Shown one piece after another: positions 53,738 to 62,014 of a stretch of DNA of 62,014 nt (position 1 is the stretch's first letter; every line of letters starts with the position of its first letter). The stretch is from Hyphomicrobiales bacterium (GTDB lineage Bacteria > Pseudomonadota > Alphaproteobacteria > Rhizobiales > JAJFHR01). The position numbers and the translations under genes were made by a program. The notes under the pieces are model-generated. The model saw only the letters and a list, made by a program, of their open reading frames with translations. It was not told where the DNA came from and did not search any database. The stretch spans positions 1 to 62,014 of the forward strand of contig JAJFHS010000023.1 in the NCBI GenBank assembly GCA_021775475.1. Reading direction: 5' to 3'.

Positions 53738-54460
53738 TTAATTTATCTGTCCTTGCGAGCGTTGCTTTGCCCACAGGTCCGGGCGTCTTAGTCTGGTAAT
53801 TTCTTCGGCCTGAGCGCGGCGCCAATCAGCGATTTCACCATGGTGACCGCTGGTCAGGACGCCGGGAATTTCGTGGCCCTCCCAGGTGTTGGGGCGGGTG
53901 AACTGCGGATACTCCAGCAGTCCGTTGTTAAAACTTTCTTCAACAAGCGAGGCTTGATTTGCGGTAACACCGGGGATGAGGCGGACAATTGCATCAAGCA
54001 GGCTCAAGGCTGCGGGCTCACCGCCCGACAACACAAAATCACCGAGGCTTATTTCTTCTAATGCGCGTGATTGAATAACGCGTTCATCAATGCCTTCAAA
54101 ACGGCCACACAGTATAACCACACCGGGAGCTTCAGCCAACTCGCGCACTTTTGCTTGTGTTAGCGGTGTCCCACGTGGCGTCAGGCAAATCATCGGGCGG
54201 GCGGGCTTATCCTTGACAGTCTCATCAAGGGCACGGGCAACAACGTCTGCGCGCAACACCATGCCAGCACCACCACCGGCAGGTGTGCCGTCAACAGTAT
54301 GATGTTTATCATCGGCAAAATCGCGAATATTAACCGCTTCCAGTGACCAGATTTCACGCTCAAGCGCACGCCCGGCCAAAGACAGGCCCAGCGGCCCGGG
54401 AAACATTTCCGGGTACAGCGTCAAGACGCTTGCTTTATATATGTCGTTCGATGTGGTCAT
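53738..54460 (-). CDS. trmD: tRNA (guanine37-N1)-methyltransferase TrmD
   Basis: A 240-residue SPOUT-class enzyme that methylates G37 next to the anticodon and prevents frameshifting. [56 protein letters not shown] and the [22 protein letters not shown] segment are all present. It lies 19 nt after rimM and upstream of rplS. Confidence 0.97.
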   Translation of the reverse strand: MTTSNDIYKASVLTLYPEMFPGPLGLSLAGRALEREIWSLEAVNIRDFADDKHHTVDGTPAGGGAGMVLRADVVARALDETVKDKPARPMICLTPRGTPLTQAKVRELAEAPGVVILCGRFEGIDERVIQSRALEEISLGDFVLSGGEPAALSLLDAIVRLIPGVTANQASLVEESFNNGLLEYPQFTRPNTWEGHEIPGVLTSGHHGEIADWRRAQAEEITRLRRPDLWAKQRSQGQIN

Positions 54461-54479
54461 TTAAAACGTATCTACAATC

Positions 54480-55022
54480 TCAACTTTTTTCTTCTTCAGA
54501 TTTATCATCCGCTATAATTTCAATCGGCACGGCAACAATAAACCCTTGATCAATATCTACAATTGGCACGGCATCGCGGGTAAAAGGAATGAACATACTT
54601 TCTTCATCCGGGCCCAAGTCTACTTCTACCATATCGCCGGCGCCAAAATCATAAACTCCGATAACAACGCCAATTTCCTTATCGTCTTTTGCCTGGACCC
54701 TCAGACCAACAAGGTCTGCATGATACCAGGTATCTTCTTCAATTTGCGGCAACGCCTCGCGCTTAACATAAAGCCGCGTACCTTTTAGTCTTTGGGCAGC
54801 TTCGCGGTCTTCAAGTCCTTCAATTTTAGCAACCACGCCTATTTTATCAGGCCGGAAGTTTAAAATCGAAAACGTAACGTCTCCTGTTTCACTTTCCAAA
54901 GGTCCGTAAGCGGCAATATCTTCAGCGTTTTGGGTGAAGGTCTTGATTTTGACCTCCCCTTTGACACCATGGGCACCGGCTATGGCTCCGAGACATATTT
55001 TGCCGTTGGTTTCCTTATTCAT
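54480..55022 (-). CDS. rimM: 16S rRNA processing protein RimM
   Basis: A 180-residue 30S maturation factor with an N-terminal RimM domain (CLGAIAGAHGVKGEVKIKTF) and a C-terminal PRC-barrel (DLVGLRVQAKDDKEIGVVIG, VPFTRDAVPIVD-like FIPFTRDAVPIVDID). It assists assembly of the 30S head around S19. It lies 12 nt after rpsP. Confidence 0.95.
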   Translation of the reverse strand: MNKETNGKICLGAIAGAHGVKGEVKIKTFTQNAEDIAAYGPLESETGDVTFSILNFRPDKIGVVAKIEGLEDREAAQRLKGTRLYVKREALPQIEEDTWYHADLVGLRVQAKDDKEIGVVIGVYDFGAGDMVEVDLGPDEESMFIPFTRDAVPIVDIDQGFIVAVPIEIIADDKSEEEKS

Positions 55023-55034
55023 CGGTTGCCAATG

Positions 55035-55433
55035 TTATTCGCTTGCCGCTTCTTCAGCCGGGGCTTGGGTTGCAGCAGCAGCGGCTTCTTTTGCGTCGGC
55101 TGCTTTGGCAGCGGCTTCAGCTTCACGTTCAAGACGCTTTTTACCGGGCTTTGCCTTGTTGGGGTTGCTTCTGGCATCGCGCTTCATGAGACCGGCACTA
55201 TCGAGAAAACGCAGAACACGGTCGGTTGGCAATGCGCCATGACCAATCCAGTATTTGATGCGTTCTTCATTCAAGGTGACGCGATCTTCTGAATCTTTTG
55301 GCAAAAGAGGATCAAAAGTGCCTACTTTTTCAATAAAGCGGCCGTCTCTTGGTGAGCGCACATCAGCAATAACAATGCGGTAATAGGGGCGTTTTTTTGC
55401 ACCACCTCTGGCCAGTCTGATTTTAAGTCCCAT
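55035..55433 (-). CDS. rpsP: 30S ribosomal protein S16 with Ala-rich C-terminal extension
   Basis: A 132-residue S16. Residues 1-85 are the standard protein ([56 protein letters not shown]). A tail of about 45 residues is alanine- and charge-rich ([20 protein letters not shown]), as in other Alphaproteobacteria. It lies 69 nt after ffh. Confidence 0.96.
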   Translation of the reverse strand: MGLKIRLARGGAKKRPYYRIVIADVRSPRDGRFIEKVGTFDPLLPKDSEDRVTLNEERIKYWIGHGALPTDRVLRFLDSAGLMKRDARSNPNKAKPGKKRLEREAEAAAKAADAKEAAAAATQAPAEEAASE

Positions 55434-55502
55434 AGATTTTTTCCTTAAGTGATAATTGAGTGTTCGGGAGTTTTTATTTTCCCGGTTTAAATTAGTTTGT
55501 CG

Positions 55503-57002
55503 TTACTTCTTTCGTTTCGGCAGACCGGGCAATCCCGGTAAAGAGCCTGTTCCCAGTCCCGGCAAGCCTTGCGGCGGCAGGCCGGAGCCCAGACCCGGTA
55601 ATCCACTTGGCATGTTCGACATATCAGGCGGTATTTGCGCTTCCTGAGCCATGGCACCCATATCGGGCATGCCGCCACCGAACAGGCCTTTGAGGCCGCC
55701 TTTTTGCCGGCCCATCTTTTTCATCATATCTGACATCTGACGATGCATTTTGAGCAGCTTGTTGATCTCCTGAACGCTGGTGCCCGAACCTGATGCCACG
55801 CGTTTTTTGCGTGAGGCATTGAGGACTTTGGGGTGTTGGCGTTCTTTACGCGTCATTGAGCCGATAATGGCTTCCTGGCGTTTGAACATTGTGTCGTCAA
55901 GATTGGCGGTGGCCATTTGTTTTTTGATTTTGCCTACACCGGGCAACATGGAAAGCACACCCTGCATGCCGCCGATTTTATGCATCTGCTTGAGTTGTTC
56001 GGCCAGATCATCAAGATCAAAGCTGCCCTTTTGCATTTTGGCAGCTATTTTCTTGGCTTCTTCCTGATCAATGGTTTCTGCTGCTTTTTCAACCAGCGAA
56101 ACCACATCACCCATGCCCAAAATGCGTCCGGCGATGCGTTCGGGATGGAAATCCTCCAGCGCATCAATTTTTTCGCCGGTACCCATCAGTTTGATCGGCT
56201 TGCCGGTAACCGCGCGCATGGACAATGCCGCACCGCCACGGCCATCGCCGTCAATTCTGGTTAAGACAATGCCGGTAATACCAACACGCTCATCAAACGC
56301 CTTGGCAACATTGACGGCATCCTGACCAGTGAGACTGTCGGCGACCAGAAGAACTTCGTGGGGATTGGTATCTTGGCGGATTTGCTCCAGTTCGCCCATC
56401 AGACCGTCATCAATGTGCAAGCGGCCTTGCGTATCGAGCATGACAATATCATAGCCACCGAGACGCCCGGCCTCCATGGCGCGATTGGCAATAGCGACGG
56501 GCATCTGGCCCTTAACGATAGGCAGGGTTGCAACTTCAATCTGCTCGCCAAGGACACGAAGCTGTTCCTGAGCGGCGGGGCGGTGAACATCAAGGGATGC
56601 CATCAGGACTTTCTTTTTGTCCTTGTCACCGAGACGTTTGGCGATTTTTGCGGTTGATGTGGTCTTGCCCGAACCCTGCAAACCGACCATCATAATGGCG
56701 ACGGGCGGTGTTGCGTTAAAACTCAAAAGCTGGGCTTCAGACCCCAGCATCTCAACCAGTTGATCGTGGACAATCTTGACCACCATCTGGCCCGGCGTTA
56801 CAGATTTGACCACATCATGGCCAACAGCGCGGTTGCGCACTTTATCGACAAACGAGCGCACAACGTCGAGGGCTACATCGGCTTCAATAAGAGCGCGACG
56901 CACTTCACGCATAGCCGTATTGACATCTGCATCAGACAGCGCACCGCGCCGTGTGAGAGTGTCAAATATACCGCTTAAGCGATCTGAAAGTGTTTCGAAC
57001 AT
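55503..57002 (-). CDS. ffh: Signal recognition particle protein Ffh (SRP54)
   Basis: A 499-residue SRP GTPase. The N domain comes first, then the G domain with Walker A GLQGSGKTTSTAKIAK, DTQGRLHIDDG and TRIDGDGRGGAALS. The M domain (QMHKIGGMQGVLSMLPGVGK, GMTRKERQHPKVLNASRKKR-like SMTRKERQHPKVLNASRKKR) binds 4.5S RNA and signal sequences. The C-terminal tail is rich in Gly, Pro and Met. It is the first gene of its cluster. Confidence 0.97.
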   Translation of the reverse strand: MFETLSDRLSGIFDTLTRRGALSDADVNTAMREVRRALIEADVALDVVRSFVDKVRNRAVGHDVVKSVTPGQMVVKIVHDQLVEMLGSEAQLLSFNATPPVAIMMVGLQGSGKTTSTAKIAKRLGDKDKKKVLMASLDVHRPAAQEQLRVLGEQIEVATLPIVKGQMPVAIANRAMEAGRLGGYDIVMLDTQGRLHIDDGLMGELEQIRQDTNPHEVLLVADSLTGQDAVNVAKAFDERVGITGIVLTRIDGDGRGGAALSMRAVTGKPIKLMGTGEKIDALEDFHPERIAGRILGMGDVVSLVEKAAETIDQEEAKKIAAKMQKGSFDLDDLAEQLKQMHKIGGMQGVLSMLPGVGKIKKQMATANLDDTMFKRQEAIIGSMTRKERQHPKVLNASRKKRVASGSGTSVQEINKLLKMHRQMSDMMKKMGRQKGGLKGLFGGGMPDMGAMAQEAQIPPDMSNMPSGLPGLGSGLPPQGLPGLGTGSLPGLPGLPKRKK

Positions 57003-57303
57003 CTTGCTTTAATTCTCGTTTTTCAAACAACTGATTGCCACAACGCAAAACACATCCGTGGGCGAAACTCGCTGGCGGATGTTAACCTATTGTACCTCCG
57101 GGAAATTACTTTCCTTGTGCACTTCAGTCTTAGACGTTTAGCAATCGTCTTTGAAGATTGCGCGGAAACTAGGCCCGGTGTTAGGGAAAGTCAAGCAAAA
57201 CACTCAATGCTGCTGCTAATTTCACTCATACTACCCCCACTCGTCATCCTCGGGACAAGCCCGGGGATGACGAGTGGGGGTACTATTTAGCTCGAATTCT
57301 ATA
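57003..57303. other. Intergenic region between the mttB-like gene and ffh
   Basis: 301 nt with no gene. It must contain the ffh promoter and leader; no strong consensus seen. It contains the REP-like hairpin at 57232-57281. Confidence 0.5.
57232..57281. repeat. REP-like hairpin between the mttB-like gene and ffh
   Basis: 23-nt arms, 57232-57254 and 57259-57281, pair almost perfectly around a 4-nt loop. It contains the CGTCATCCTCGGG core also found at 26499-26613. It lies just after the mttB-like stop (57304) and could act as its 3' end. Confidence 0.8.
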
Positions 57304-58872
57304 TTATAGTTTTGCCTGCATGGTCTTTCTCGGCAGTTTGATATCCAGCATTGCTCGGATTTTTGCGTCTTTTTGCTCTGAAATATGAGCCGGAAAATGA
57401 TTATCGATTATTTCGCGGGTTTTCTCCACCGCCTTGTCGAGCAATACCGGCTTGCCCAGTTCTTCCCATTCTTTTGGTGTCGAGCGGTCAGCGAGATCGG
57501 GATAGACGTAATCGCGTTCCATCAAATCAAGGGTTTGCGGCTGGCCGAGATAATGCCCCGGTCCTTGTTCGCACACTTCTCTTATGCCTTCGATCGACAG
57601 CGTATCGACGGAAACATCAATGCCACGCACCGTGCGCTGCACTGCCCCGATCAAATCATTGTCAATCACCAGACTTTCCTTGCACGCTCCTAGAAGGCTT
57701 GCATGCATGCCAGCTGATTCATAAATCATATTGGCACCGGAATTGCCGACAAGGGCGTGATTGTAGCCCTTCTCATAACCTGCCTGGGCATCGGGCATTT
57801 TGGCATCTGTCATGGCAGATGCTACCCCGGTAGTGAGGTCGTAATAACCACCCATCTGGCCGCAGGCGGCCATTAACAATGCCTGTTCGCCGCTGCCGCC
57901 GGACATGGCACCGGTGCGTAAATCAGAAACAAACGGCCACGGACCGCAGATTGCCACAGCATCTGGCTTTAAGGCATTGACGTAAGTCAGCCCCGCCAAA
58001 ACTTCGGCCCAGGCCTGAATAATGGTAGTGGCGAGCGCTGCTGGAGCGGTTGCCCCGGCTTGACCAGCCGACAATAACAACACCGGCATGCCGCCATAAA
58101 CGGCTGCTTCAAGGCAATGACAGGCATCAACGGCAAATTTCAAGGGCGGGACAACGAAACAGTTGGACTGGCTGAGAAAGGGGCGTTGACGCCAGGATTT
58201 TTCATCGCCGGCAATGACATGGAGCATCTCCAGAGTGGCCTTAACGCTCTCAGGGCTGACAAAACTGGTACCCACATGTTTAGTGGTACCGCTGAGACTG
58301 GCATAGGCAGTGTTGACGTCGAGGTCAAAGCCGCCAGTCATATCGCGGGCAACGATGGGGCGTTGAAAATAATGAATATGATCCATCACATCAACAATGC
58401 GGGCCATCTCATAGAGGTCCTGCAAGTTTGATTCACGATATTCCCCGCTCACCGGATCAACAATATGAACGGCAGCGCCGCCGGTGCCAAAGTAGACCTT
58501 GTTGCCGATGGGCTCAAGATCATGGGTCGGTGTCTGGCCATAGATCGAAAAGGTGCGGTTGGCACTGGCAATGGTGTCTTCAATCAGGGCGCGGGGGAAA
58601 CACAAGCGGCCTTTTTCATTTAAAAAACCACCTGCCCTGGTTACCGCCTCTATGCACGAAGGGATGGCATCGGCCAGACCTATGGTTTCGAGCGTATCAA
58701 GGATGGCGGCATGGATATTGTCCATGTCCAAAACGGATAGAGCACGGTAGCGATCCGATTGCATTCCCGGCCACACCGGCTTGATATCATCGGCCAGCGG
58801 TGCTGATCGCAACGCCTTGCGGGCATTCCTGCCACCACGCCTGCGCTGGGCAGGTTCAGCTGTTACACTCAT
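57304..58872 (-). CDS. Trimethylamine methyltransferase family protein (MttB superfamily, non-pyrrolysine)
   Basis: A 522-residue MttB-superfamily protein with an Arg-rich N-terminus (AQRRRGGRNARKALRS) and a TIM-barrel catalytic region (FSIYGQTPTHDLEPIGNKVY, VYFGTGGAAVHIVDPVSGEY, HVGTSFVSPESVKATLEMLH). The archaeal enzyme reads an in-frame TAG as pyrrolysine; here the frame has no internal TAG, as in the bacterial homologues that demethylate quaternary amines such as glycine betaine or carnitine-like compounds. The substrate is unknown. A LysR-type regulator is divergently transcribed 171 nt away and may control it. No corrinoid protein gene is adjacent. Confidence 0.85.
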   Translation of the reverse strand: MSVTAEPAQRRRGGRNARKALRSAPLADDIKPVWPGMQSDRYRALSVLDMDNIHAAILDTLETIGLADAIPSCIEAVTRAGGFLNEKGRLCFPRALIEDTIASANRTFSIYGQTPTHDLEPIGNKVYFGTGGAAVHIVDPVSGEYRESNLQDLYEMARIVDVMDHIHYFQRPIVARDMTGGFDLDVNTAYASLSGTTKHVGTSFVSPESVKATLEMLHVIAGDEKSWRQRPFLSQSNCFVVPPLKFAVDACHCLEAAVYGGMPVLLLSAGQAGATAPAALATTIIQAWAEVLAGLTYVNALKPDAVAICGPWPFVSDLRTGAMSGGSGEQALLMAACGQMGGYYDLTTGVASAMTDAKMPDAQAGYEKGYNHALVGNSGANMIYESAGMHASLLGACKESLVIDNDLIGAVQRTVRGIDVSVDTLSIEGIREVCEQGPGHYLGQPQTLDLMERDYVYPDLADRSTPKEWEELGKPVLLDKAVEKTREIIDNHFPAHISEQKDAKIRAMLDIKLPRKTMQAKL

Positions 58873-59043
58873 GCTTATCCCCTTTCACATCAATAGCTCA
58901 TGTGACGCAAATGCGGGTGGGTATACAATTATCAAAAACTTACATATAATTTAGAAAATCTAACTAATTAAATAGTGATTTTTCGGTAAAGCCTTATTAA
59001 AGATAGATAAATCGATAATTTTCCTGAATGTATTGGTATTATC

Positions 59044-59949
59044 ATGTCGAGAAAACTGCCGCCGTTGAATGCCCTGCGCGCCTTTGAGGCTGTTGCCCGG
59101 CATTTAAGTTTCCGCGCCGCTGCTGACGAGTTGCATGTGAGCCATTCAGCCGTTTCACATCATATTCGGGCACTGGAGGAGCGTTTTGACATTCAACTGT
59201 TCAATCGCACCACGCGCCGGGTTGAACTGAGTGCTGAAGGCGCGCGCTTTTTTCCGGCGATAAAAGAAGCTTTTGACAGGATTGAGCGCAGTACGGCGGA
59301 ACTGGCTGATTCGAGGCTCGCCGGTATCTTGACCGCACAGGTCTATGTCACCACGGCGATGCGGTGGTTGTTGCCGAGACTTTCGCATTATCAGCGCCTT
59401 CATTCTGATGTGGAAGTGCGCCTGTCGACATCGTTTCGGGAATGGGAGTTTCGCACCGACGGTATTGATGTGGGGATTATTCTTGGCAATGAAGATACTT
59501 CAGAACTTTTTTACCGCTATTTGTATACTGGTCGGGTGACACCGGTGTGCGCACCGGCGATGATGATTGGTGAGCGCGGGTTGCGCCAGCCGGCTGACCT
59601 CGCGCGGCTACCACTGATTGATGTCTATACATCGCCAAATGACTGGAACCGCTGGCTGCTGGCGGCCAACCTCGGTGATTTACCCAGACGGGTTTCCACC
59701 CACTATGATACCTATCTTCTCGCTTTGGAGGCAGCGGCGGCCGGTGACGGCATTGCCATGGCCGAGATACAGGATATCGATGAAGACCTTCGCTCCGGGC
59801 GCCTGGTCCGTCCCTTTGATATTTCCATAACCCGAGAGCGCAACTGGTACATTGTGTGCAAACGCGGGCGCGAGGCGGAGGCCAAAATCAAGAGTTTTAT
59901 GGACTGGGTCGTGACAGAAATGGCTGAGCGAAACACGTCAGAATCCTGA
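59044..59949 (+). CDS. LysR family transcriptional regulator (GcvA-like)
   Basis: A 301-residue regulator with the N-terminal winged HTH (LNALRAFEAVARHLSFRAAA, ELHVSHSAVSHHIRALEERF, LFNRTTRRVELSAEG) and a C-terminal effector-binding domain of the GcvA-like PBP2 type (GILTAQVYVTTAMRWLLPRL, EFRTDGIDVGIILGN, LEAAAAGDGIAMAEIQDIDE). It is divergent from the MttB-family gene across an AT-rich 171-nt region, the standard arrangement for a LysR regulator and its target, so control of that gene in response to its substrate or product is likely but not shown. Confidence 0.9.
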   Translation: MSRKLPPLNALRAFEAVARHLSFRAAADELHVSHSAVSHHIRALEERFDIQLFNRTTRRVELSAEGARFFPAIKEAFDRIERSTAELADSRLAGILTAQVYVTTAMRWLLPRLSHYQRLHSDVEVRLSTSFREWEFRTDGIDVGIILGNEDTSELFYRYLYTGRVTPVCAPAMMIGERGLRQPADLARLPLIDVYTSPNDWNRWLLAANLGDLPRRVSTHYDTYLLALEAAAAGDGIAMAEIQDIDEDLRSGRLVRPFDISITRERNWYIVCKRGREAEAKIKSFMDWVVTEMAERNTSES

Positions 59950-59958
59950 CCCGTCCGC

Positions 59959-60663
59959 CTACCGCAATTGGGACCTGGTATTCTCATAGGTCTGCTTTAG
60001 TTGCACAAATTCAGATCTGGTCATATTATTCGAATGCTCGAAGCGCTTCGTGTGGCCCTCACAAAGTTTAACAATTGCCGAAGCACCAAAGTTGGCGGAA
60101 CAGCCCTTGAGCAAATGCAGGAGATTTTTTACCTGTGAAGTATCCTGTCTTTCAACCGCCTGCTCAAGATTGCGCAAAGTCTGCTCACTATCGCTGCAAT
60201 ATTGCTCCAGCAAATTGCTATACTTGCCGTTTTGAAAATCGCTTTTCATCTTATTCACATAGTCCCGATCGATTAAAGCTGTGATGGTGCGAGTGTTTGC
60301 CAACAGCGGTTCGGGGTTTTCGGCATGACCCTCCCTGGTCCCGGACAAATCAACGATATCATCGAGAGTTTGCAGCAAGGCATGGCAGGATTGAATAATT
60401 GTTTCGGTGGCCGTTTTCTGCTGGCAATCCAATTCCGATTCCAGCATAAGCCGGGCCAATCCAATAACGTCATTCAGGGGTTTGGCTAATTCATGCCCCA
60501 TATTGGCCAGCATCTCTGAATTGACCATGTTGGTTTCATGGATAGATGTCCTGACCACCTGCAAATCGCTCGTGCGTTCCTGCCACTGCCTCTCCAGATC
60601 AATCAGAATTGCCTCCAGCCCGGTATCGCTAGGCGGGCGGTTTTTACTCTCCTCGGCTTCCAT
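59959..60663 (-). CDS. HisKA-like and HPt domain phosphotransfer protein without ATPase domain
   Basis: A 234-residue protein. Residues about 50-110 look like a histidine kinase dimerisation helix (MLANMGHELAKPLNDVIGLA, with the H-E-L motif of HisKA), followed by a second helix (TIIQSCHALLQTLDDIVDLS). The region that would hold the HATPase domain (N, G1, F, G2 boxes) is absent. The C-terminal 110 residues form an HPt domain (HLLKGCSANFGASAIVKLCE, with a His in the place of the phosphoacceptor). So it could carry phosphate but not make it. It may be a relic of a hybrid kinase, or a phosphotransfer partner. It is convergent with the LysR gene, 9 nt between stops. Confidence 0.7.
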   Translation of the reverse strand: MEAEESKNRPPSDTGLEAILIDLERQWQERTSDLQVVRTSIHETNMVNSEMLANMGHELAKPLNDVIGLARLMLESELDCQQKTATETIIQSCHALLQTLDDIVDLSGTREGHAENPEPLLANTRTITALIDRDYVNKMKSDFQNGKYSNLLEQYCSDSEQTLRNLEQAVERQDTSQVKNLLHLLKGCSANFGASAIVKLCEGHTKRFEHSNNMTRSEFVQLKQTYENTRSQLR

Positions 60664-60810
60664 TTATTTTACCACCTTTTCGAAACATGATAAGAAATTG
60701 GCATATGAGCAAAAGCCCATCAACCTACAGTTGTATTTTATATTTTTAATTTGTTAAGGTTGTGTTGAGGTTATCAAGAGAAACCCAACACAATTTCCGC
60801 TGGTATAAAA

Positions 60811-61827
60811 ATGGAGCAGATTTTGAGTCATTTGACCGGATTTTCGCGCCTGCTGATTGTGGTAGTGATGGTATTTTCTTCCTCACCAACCCTGAAGGCT
60901 CAGGAAATTGATTTGCAGGGCCACCGTGGTGCCCGGGGATTGATGCCGGAAAATACATTACCGGCGTTTGCCCGCGCCTTGTCTATTGGCGTTACCACCC
61001 TGGAGCTGGATCTTGCGGTAACCCGCGACAACATTGTGGTGGTCAGTCATAATCCACGGCTGAACCGGGACATTACCCGAGACAGGGCCGGGAAATATCT
61101 GGCCAAAGATGGCGCTGTTATTCGTCAGACTGACTATCGACAACTCAGACAATTTGATGTCGGCGCGATTGATCCAAATGCCCGGTATGCGGCAAGATTT
61201 CCCAATCAATCGGTTGTTGACGGCACCTCTATCCCCACACTCAAACAAGTGTTTGATCTGGTAAAGCGCAGCGGCAACAAGACTGTGCGCTTTAATATCG
61301 AAACCAAGCTGTATCCGGAAGAGCCCGATTTAGCGCTTGAACCAACAGCATTTGCGAAAGCGGTTTTGCAAGTTATCCGGGACCAGAAAATGTCTGATCG
61401 GGTGACGATACAATCATTTGACTGGCGCACGCTCCAGGTGGTGCAGAAACTGGCACCGAAAATTCCCACCGCCTATCTTTCCGTTACCCAGCCGTGGCTG
61501 GATACACTGCAACCTGGCAAGCCGGGTGCATCGCCATGGCTGGCGGGATTTGATATTGATGAATTTCAGCAAAGTGAGCCGCGTGCAATCAAGGCGGCAG
61601 GCGGGCGCATCTGGTCGCCCTATCATAAAGAAGTGACCAGAGAGAAAATCGATCTCGCCCACAAGCTGGGCCTTGCAGTCAAAGTGTGGACGGTAAACAA
61701 GCCTCGCCGCATGGAGCAGCTTATCGCTATGGGAGTGGATGGTATCATTACAGATTATCCAGATCGCCTGCGCACTGTCCTGCAAAAACGCGATCTGCCA
61801 GTACCGATGGCGACACCTGTTAAATAG
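60811..61827 (+). CDS. Glycerophosphodiester phosphodiesterase, secreted
   Basis: A 338-residue GDPD. A signal peptide (LIVVVMVFSSSPTLKA) is followed by the TIM-barrel with QGHRGARGLMPENTLPAFAR, the GVTTLELDLAVTRDNIVVVS segment, the catalytic His of SHNPRLNRDITRD and the C-terminal VKVWTVNKPRRMEQLIAMGV and DGIITDYPDRL. It hydrolyses glycerophosphodiesters to glycerol-3-phosphate and an alcohol in the periplasm, supplying phosphate or carbon. It ends with PVPMATPVK, and the last codons are duplicated in inverted orientation at the right edge. Confidence 0.92.
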   Translation: MEQILSHLTGFSRLLIVVVMVFSSSPTLKAQEIDLQGHRGARGLMPENTLPAFARALSIGVTTLELDLAVTRDNIVVVSHNPRLNRDITRDRAGKYLAKDGAVIRQTDYRQLRQFDVGAIDPNARYAARFPNQSVVDGTSIPTLKQVFDLVKRSGNKTVRFNIETKLYPEEPDLALEPTAFAKAVLQVIRDQKMSDRVTIQSFDWRTLQVVQKLAPKIPTAYLSVTQPWLDTLQPGKPGASPWLAGFDIDEFQQSEPRAIKAAGGRIWSPYHKEVTREKIDLAHKLGLAVKVWTVNKPRRMEQLIAMGVDGIITDYPDRLRTVLQKRDLPVPMATPVK

Positions 61828-62014
61828 CTTGAAACCGGGGTTTTAGTGTTTAACCTGGAAGTCCTGAAGCCAGCCCTCTCCCCCCGTCCCAACCACCCCT
61901 AGGGTATCCGTATCGGGGGGTTGGGACGGGGGGTGAGGGCTGGCTTCAGGACTTCCAGGTTAAACACTAAAACCCCGGTTTAAAGCTATTTAACAGGTGT
62001 CGCCATCGGGACTG
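61799..62014. repeat. Near-perfect 100-nt-armed palindrome with hairpin copy 3 at its centre
   Basis: Arms 61799-61898 and 61915-62014 are complementary at 96 of 100 positions around a 16-nt loop. The mismatches are 61803/62010, 61831/61982, 61879/61934 and 61895/61918. The centre (about 61868-61945) is the third copy of the GC-rich hairpin (CCAGCCC-T-CTCCCCCC, variable pair T-A). The outer part includes the last nine codons and stop of the phosphodiesterase gene, and its mirror codes the same last eight residues on the minus strand. The right arm ends exactly at the window edge. Confidence 0.9.

Noticed and set aside
61799..62014. Hairpin telomere of a linear replicon
   Set aside because: The centre of the palindrome is a member of a dispersed intergenic hairpin family and the mirrored arm repeats a gene end, so duplication or assembly fold-back is simpler.

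Overview
The window looks like chromosomal DNA of an alphaproteobacterium, most probably of the order Rhizobiales (Hyphomicrobiales). The evidence is the gene order: rplU-rpmA-obgE-proB-proA-nadD-rsfS-rlmH-M23-ctpA-(polysaccharide deacetylase)-rppH, the atpHAGDC cluster without the Fo genes, mdh-sucCDAB-lpd close to sdhCDAB, and ffh-rpsP-rimM-trmD-rplS next to leuC. Long forms of L21 and S16, and a MaoC/CitE-like pair of the type used in CoA-ester metabolism, agree with this. Genus cannot be told. GC content is moderate.

Layout. 1-6.55 kb is accessory and partly decayed. It holds the start of a very large RTX/cadherin-repeat surface protein that runs off the left edge, a LuxR-type regulator remnant, a sulfotransferase divergent from an atypical aminoglycoside-phosphotransferase-fold gene, an orphan 5'-truncated doc toxin gene head to head with a 5'-truncated recombinase remnant, and a tRNA-Ser(CGA). 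An imperfect direct repeat of about 59 nt brackets the doc/recombinase scar and abuts the tRNA 3' end. 6.7-17.6 kb is a minus-strand housekeeping block: RNA decapping, cell-wall processing, ribosome assembly, NAD and proline synthesis, ribosomal proteins. 18.3-25.6 kb holds the F1 ATP synthase operon and priA. 25.8-28.1 kb carries a transaldolase-family aldolase, xerC and a secreted protein of unknown function. 28.3-37.2 kb is the TCA operon block mdh-sucC-sucD-sucA-odhB-lpd. 37.6-39.8 kb has a porin and two lipoproteins. 39.9-44.4 kb is sdhCDAB-zapE. 44.5-48.5 kb has mesaconyl-CoA-hydratase-like and CoA-ester-lyase-like genes, pdxY, a threonine dehydratase family gene and a tiny membrane peptide. 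48.5-57.0 kb contains asd, leuB, leuD, leuC, rplS, trmD, rimM, rpsP and ffh. 57.3-61.8 kb has an MttB-family methyltransferase divergent from a LysR regulator, a phosphotransfer protein lacking an ATPase domain, and a secreted glycerophosphodiester phosphodiesterase.

How the genes work together. Nearly all of the core is ordinary central metabolism and translation: malate dehydrogenase, succinyl-CoA synthetase, 2-oxoglutarate dehydrogenase and succinate dehydrogenase feed the respiratory chain that drives the ATP synthase. I found no clear multi-gene defence or other undescribed system.

The most unusual signals are structural. A family of three long GC-rich hairpins (about 36.2, 49.6 and 61.9 kb) has compensating base changes between copies. 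The third copy sits at the centre of a 100-nt-armed palindrome that ends exactly at the right edge and duplicates the end of the last gene. Other points for a second look are the RTX repeats at the N-terminus of the adhesin-like protein, the doc/recombinase deletion scar, and the HisKA-HPt protein without a kinase domain.
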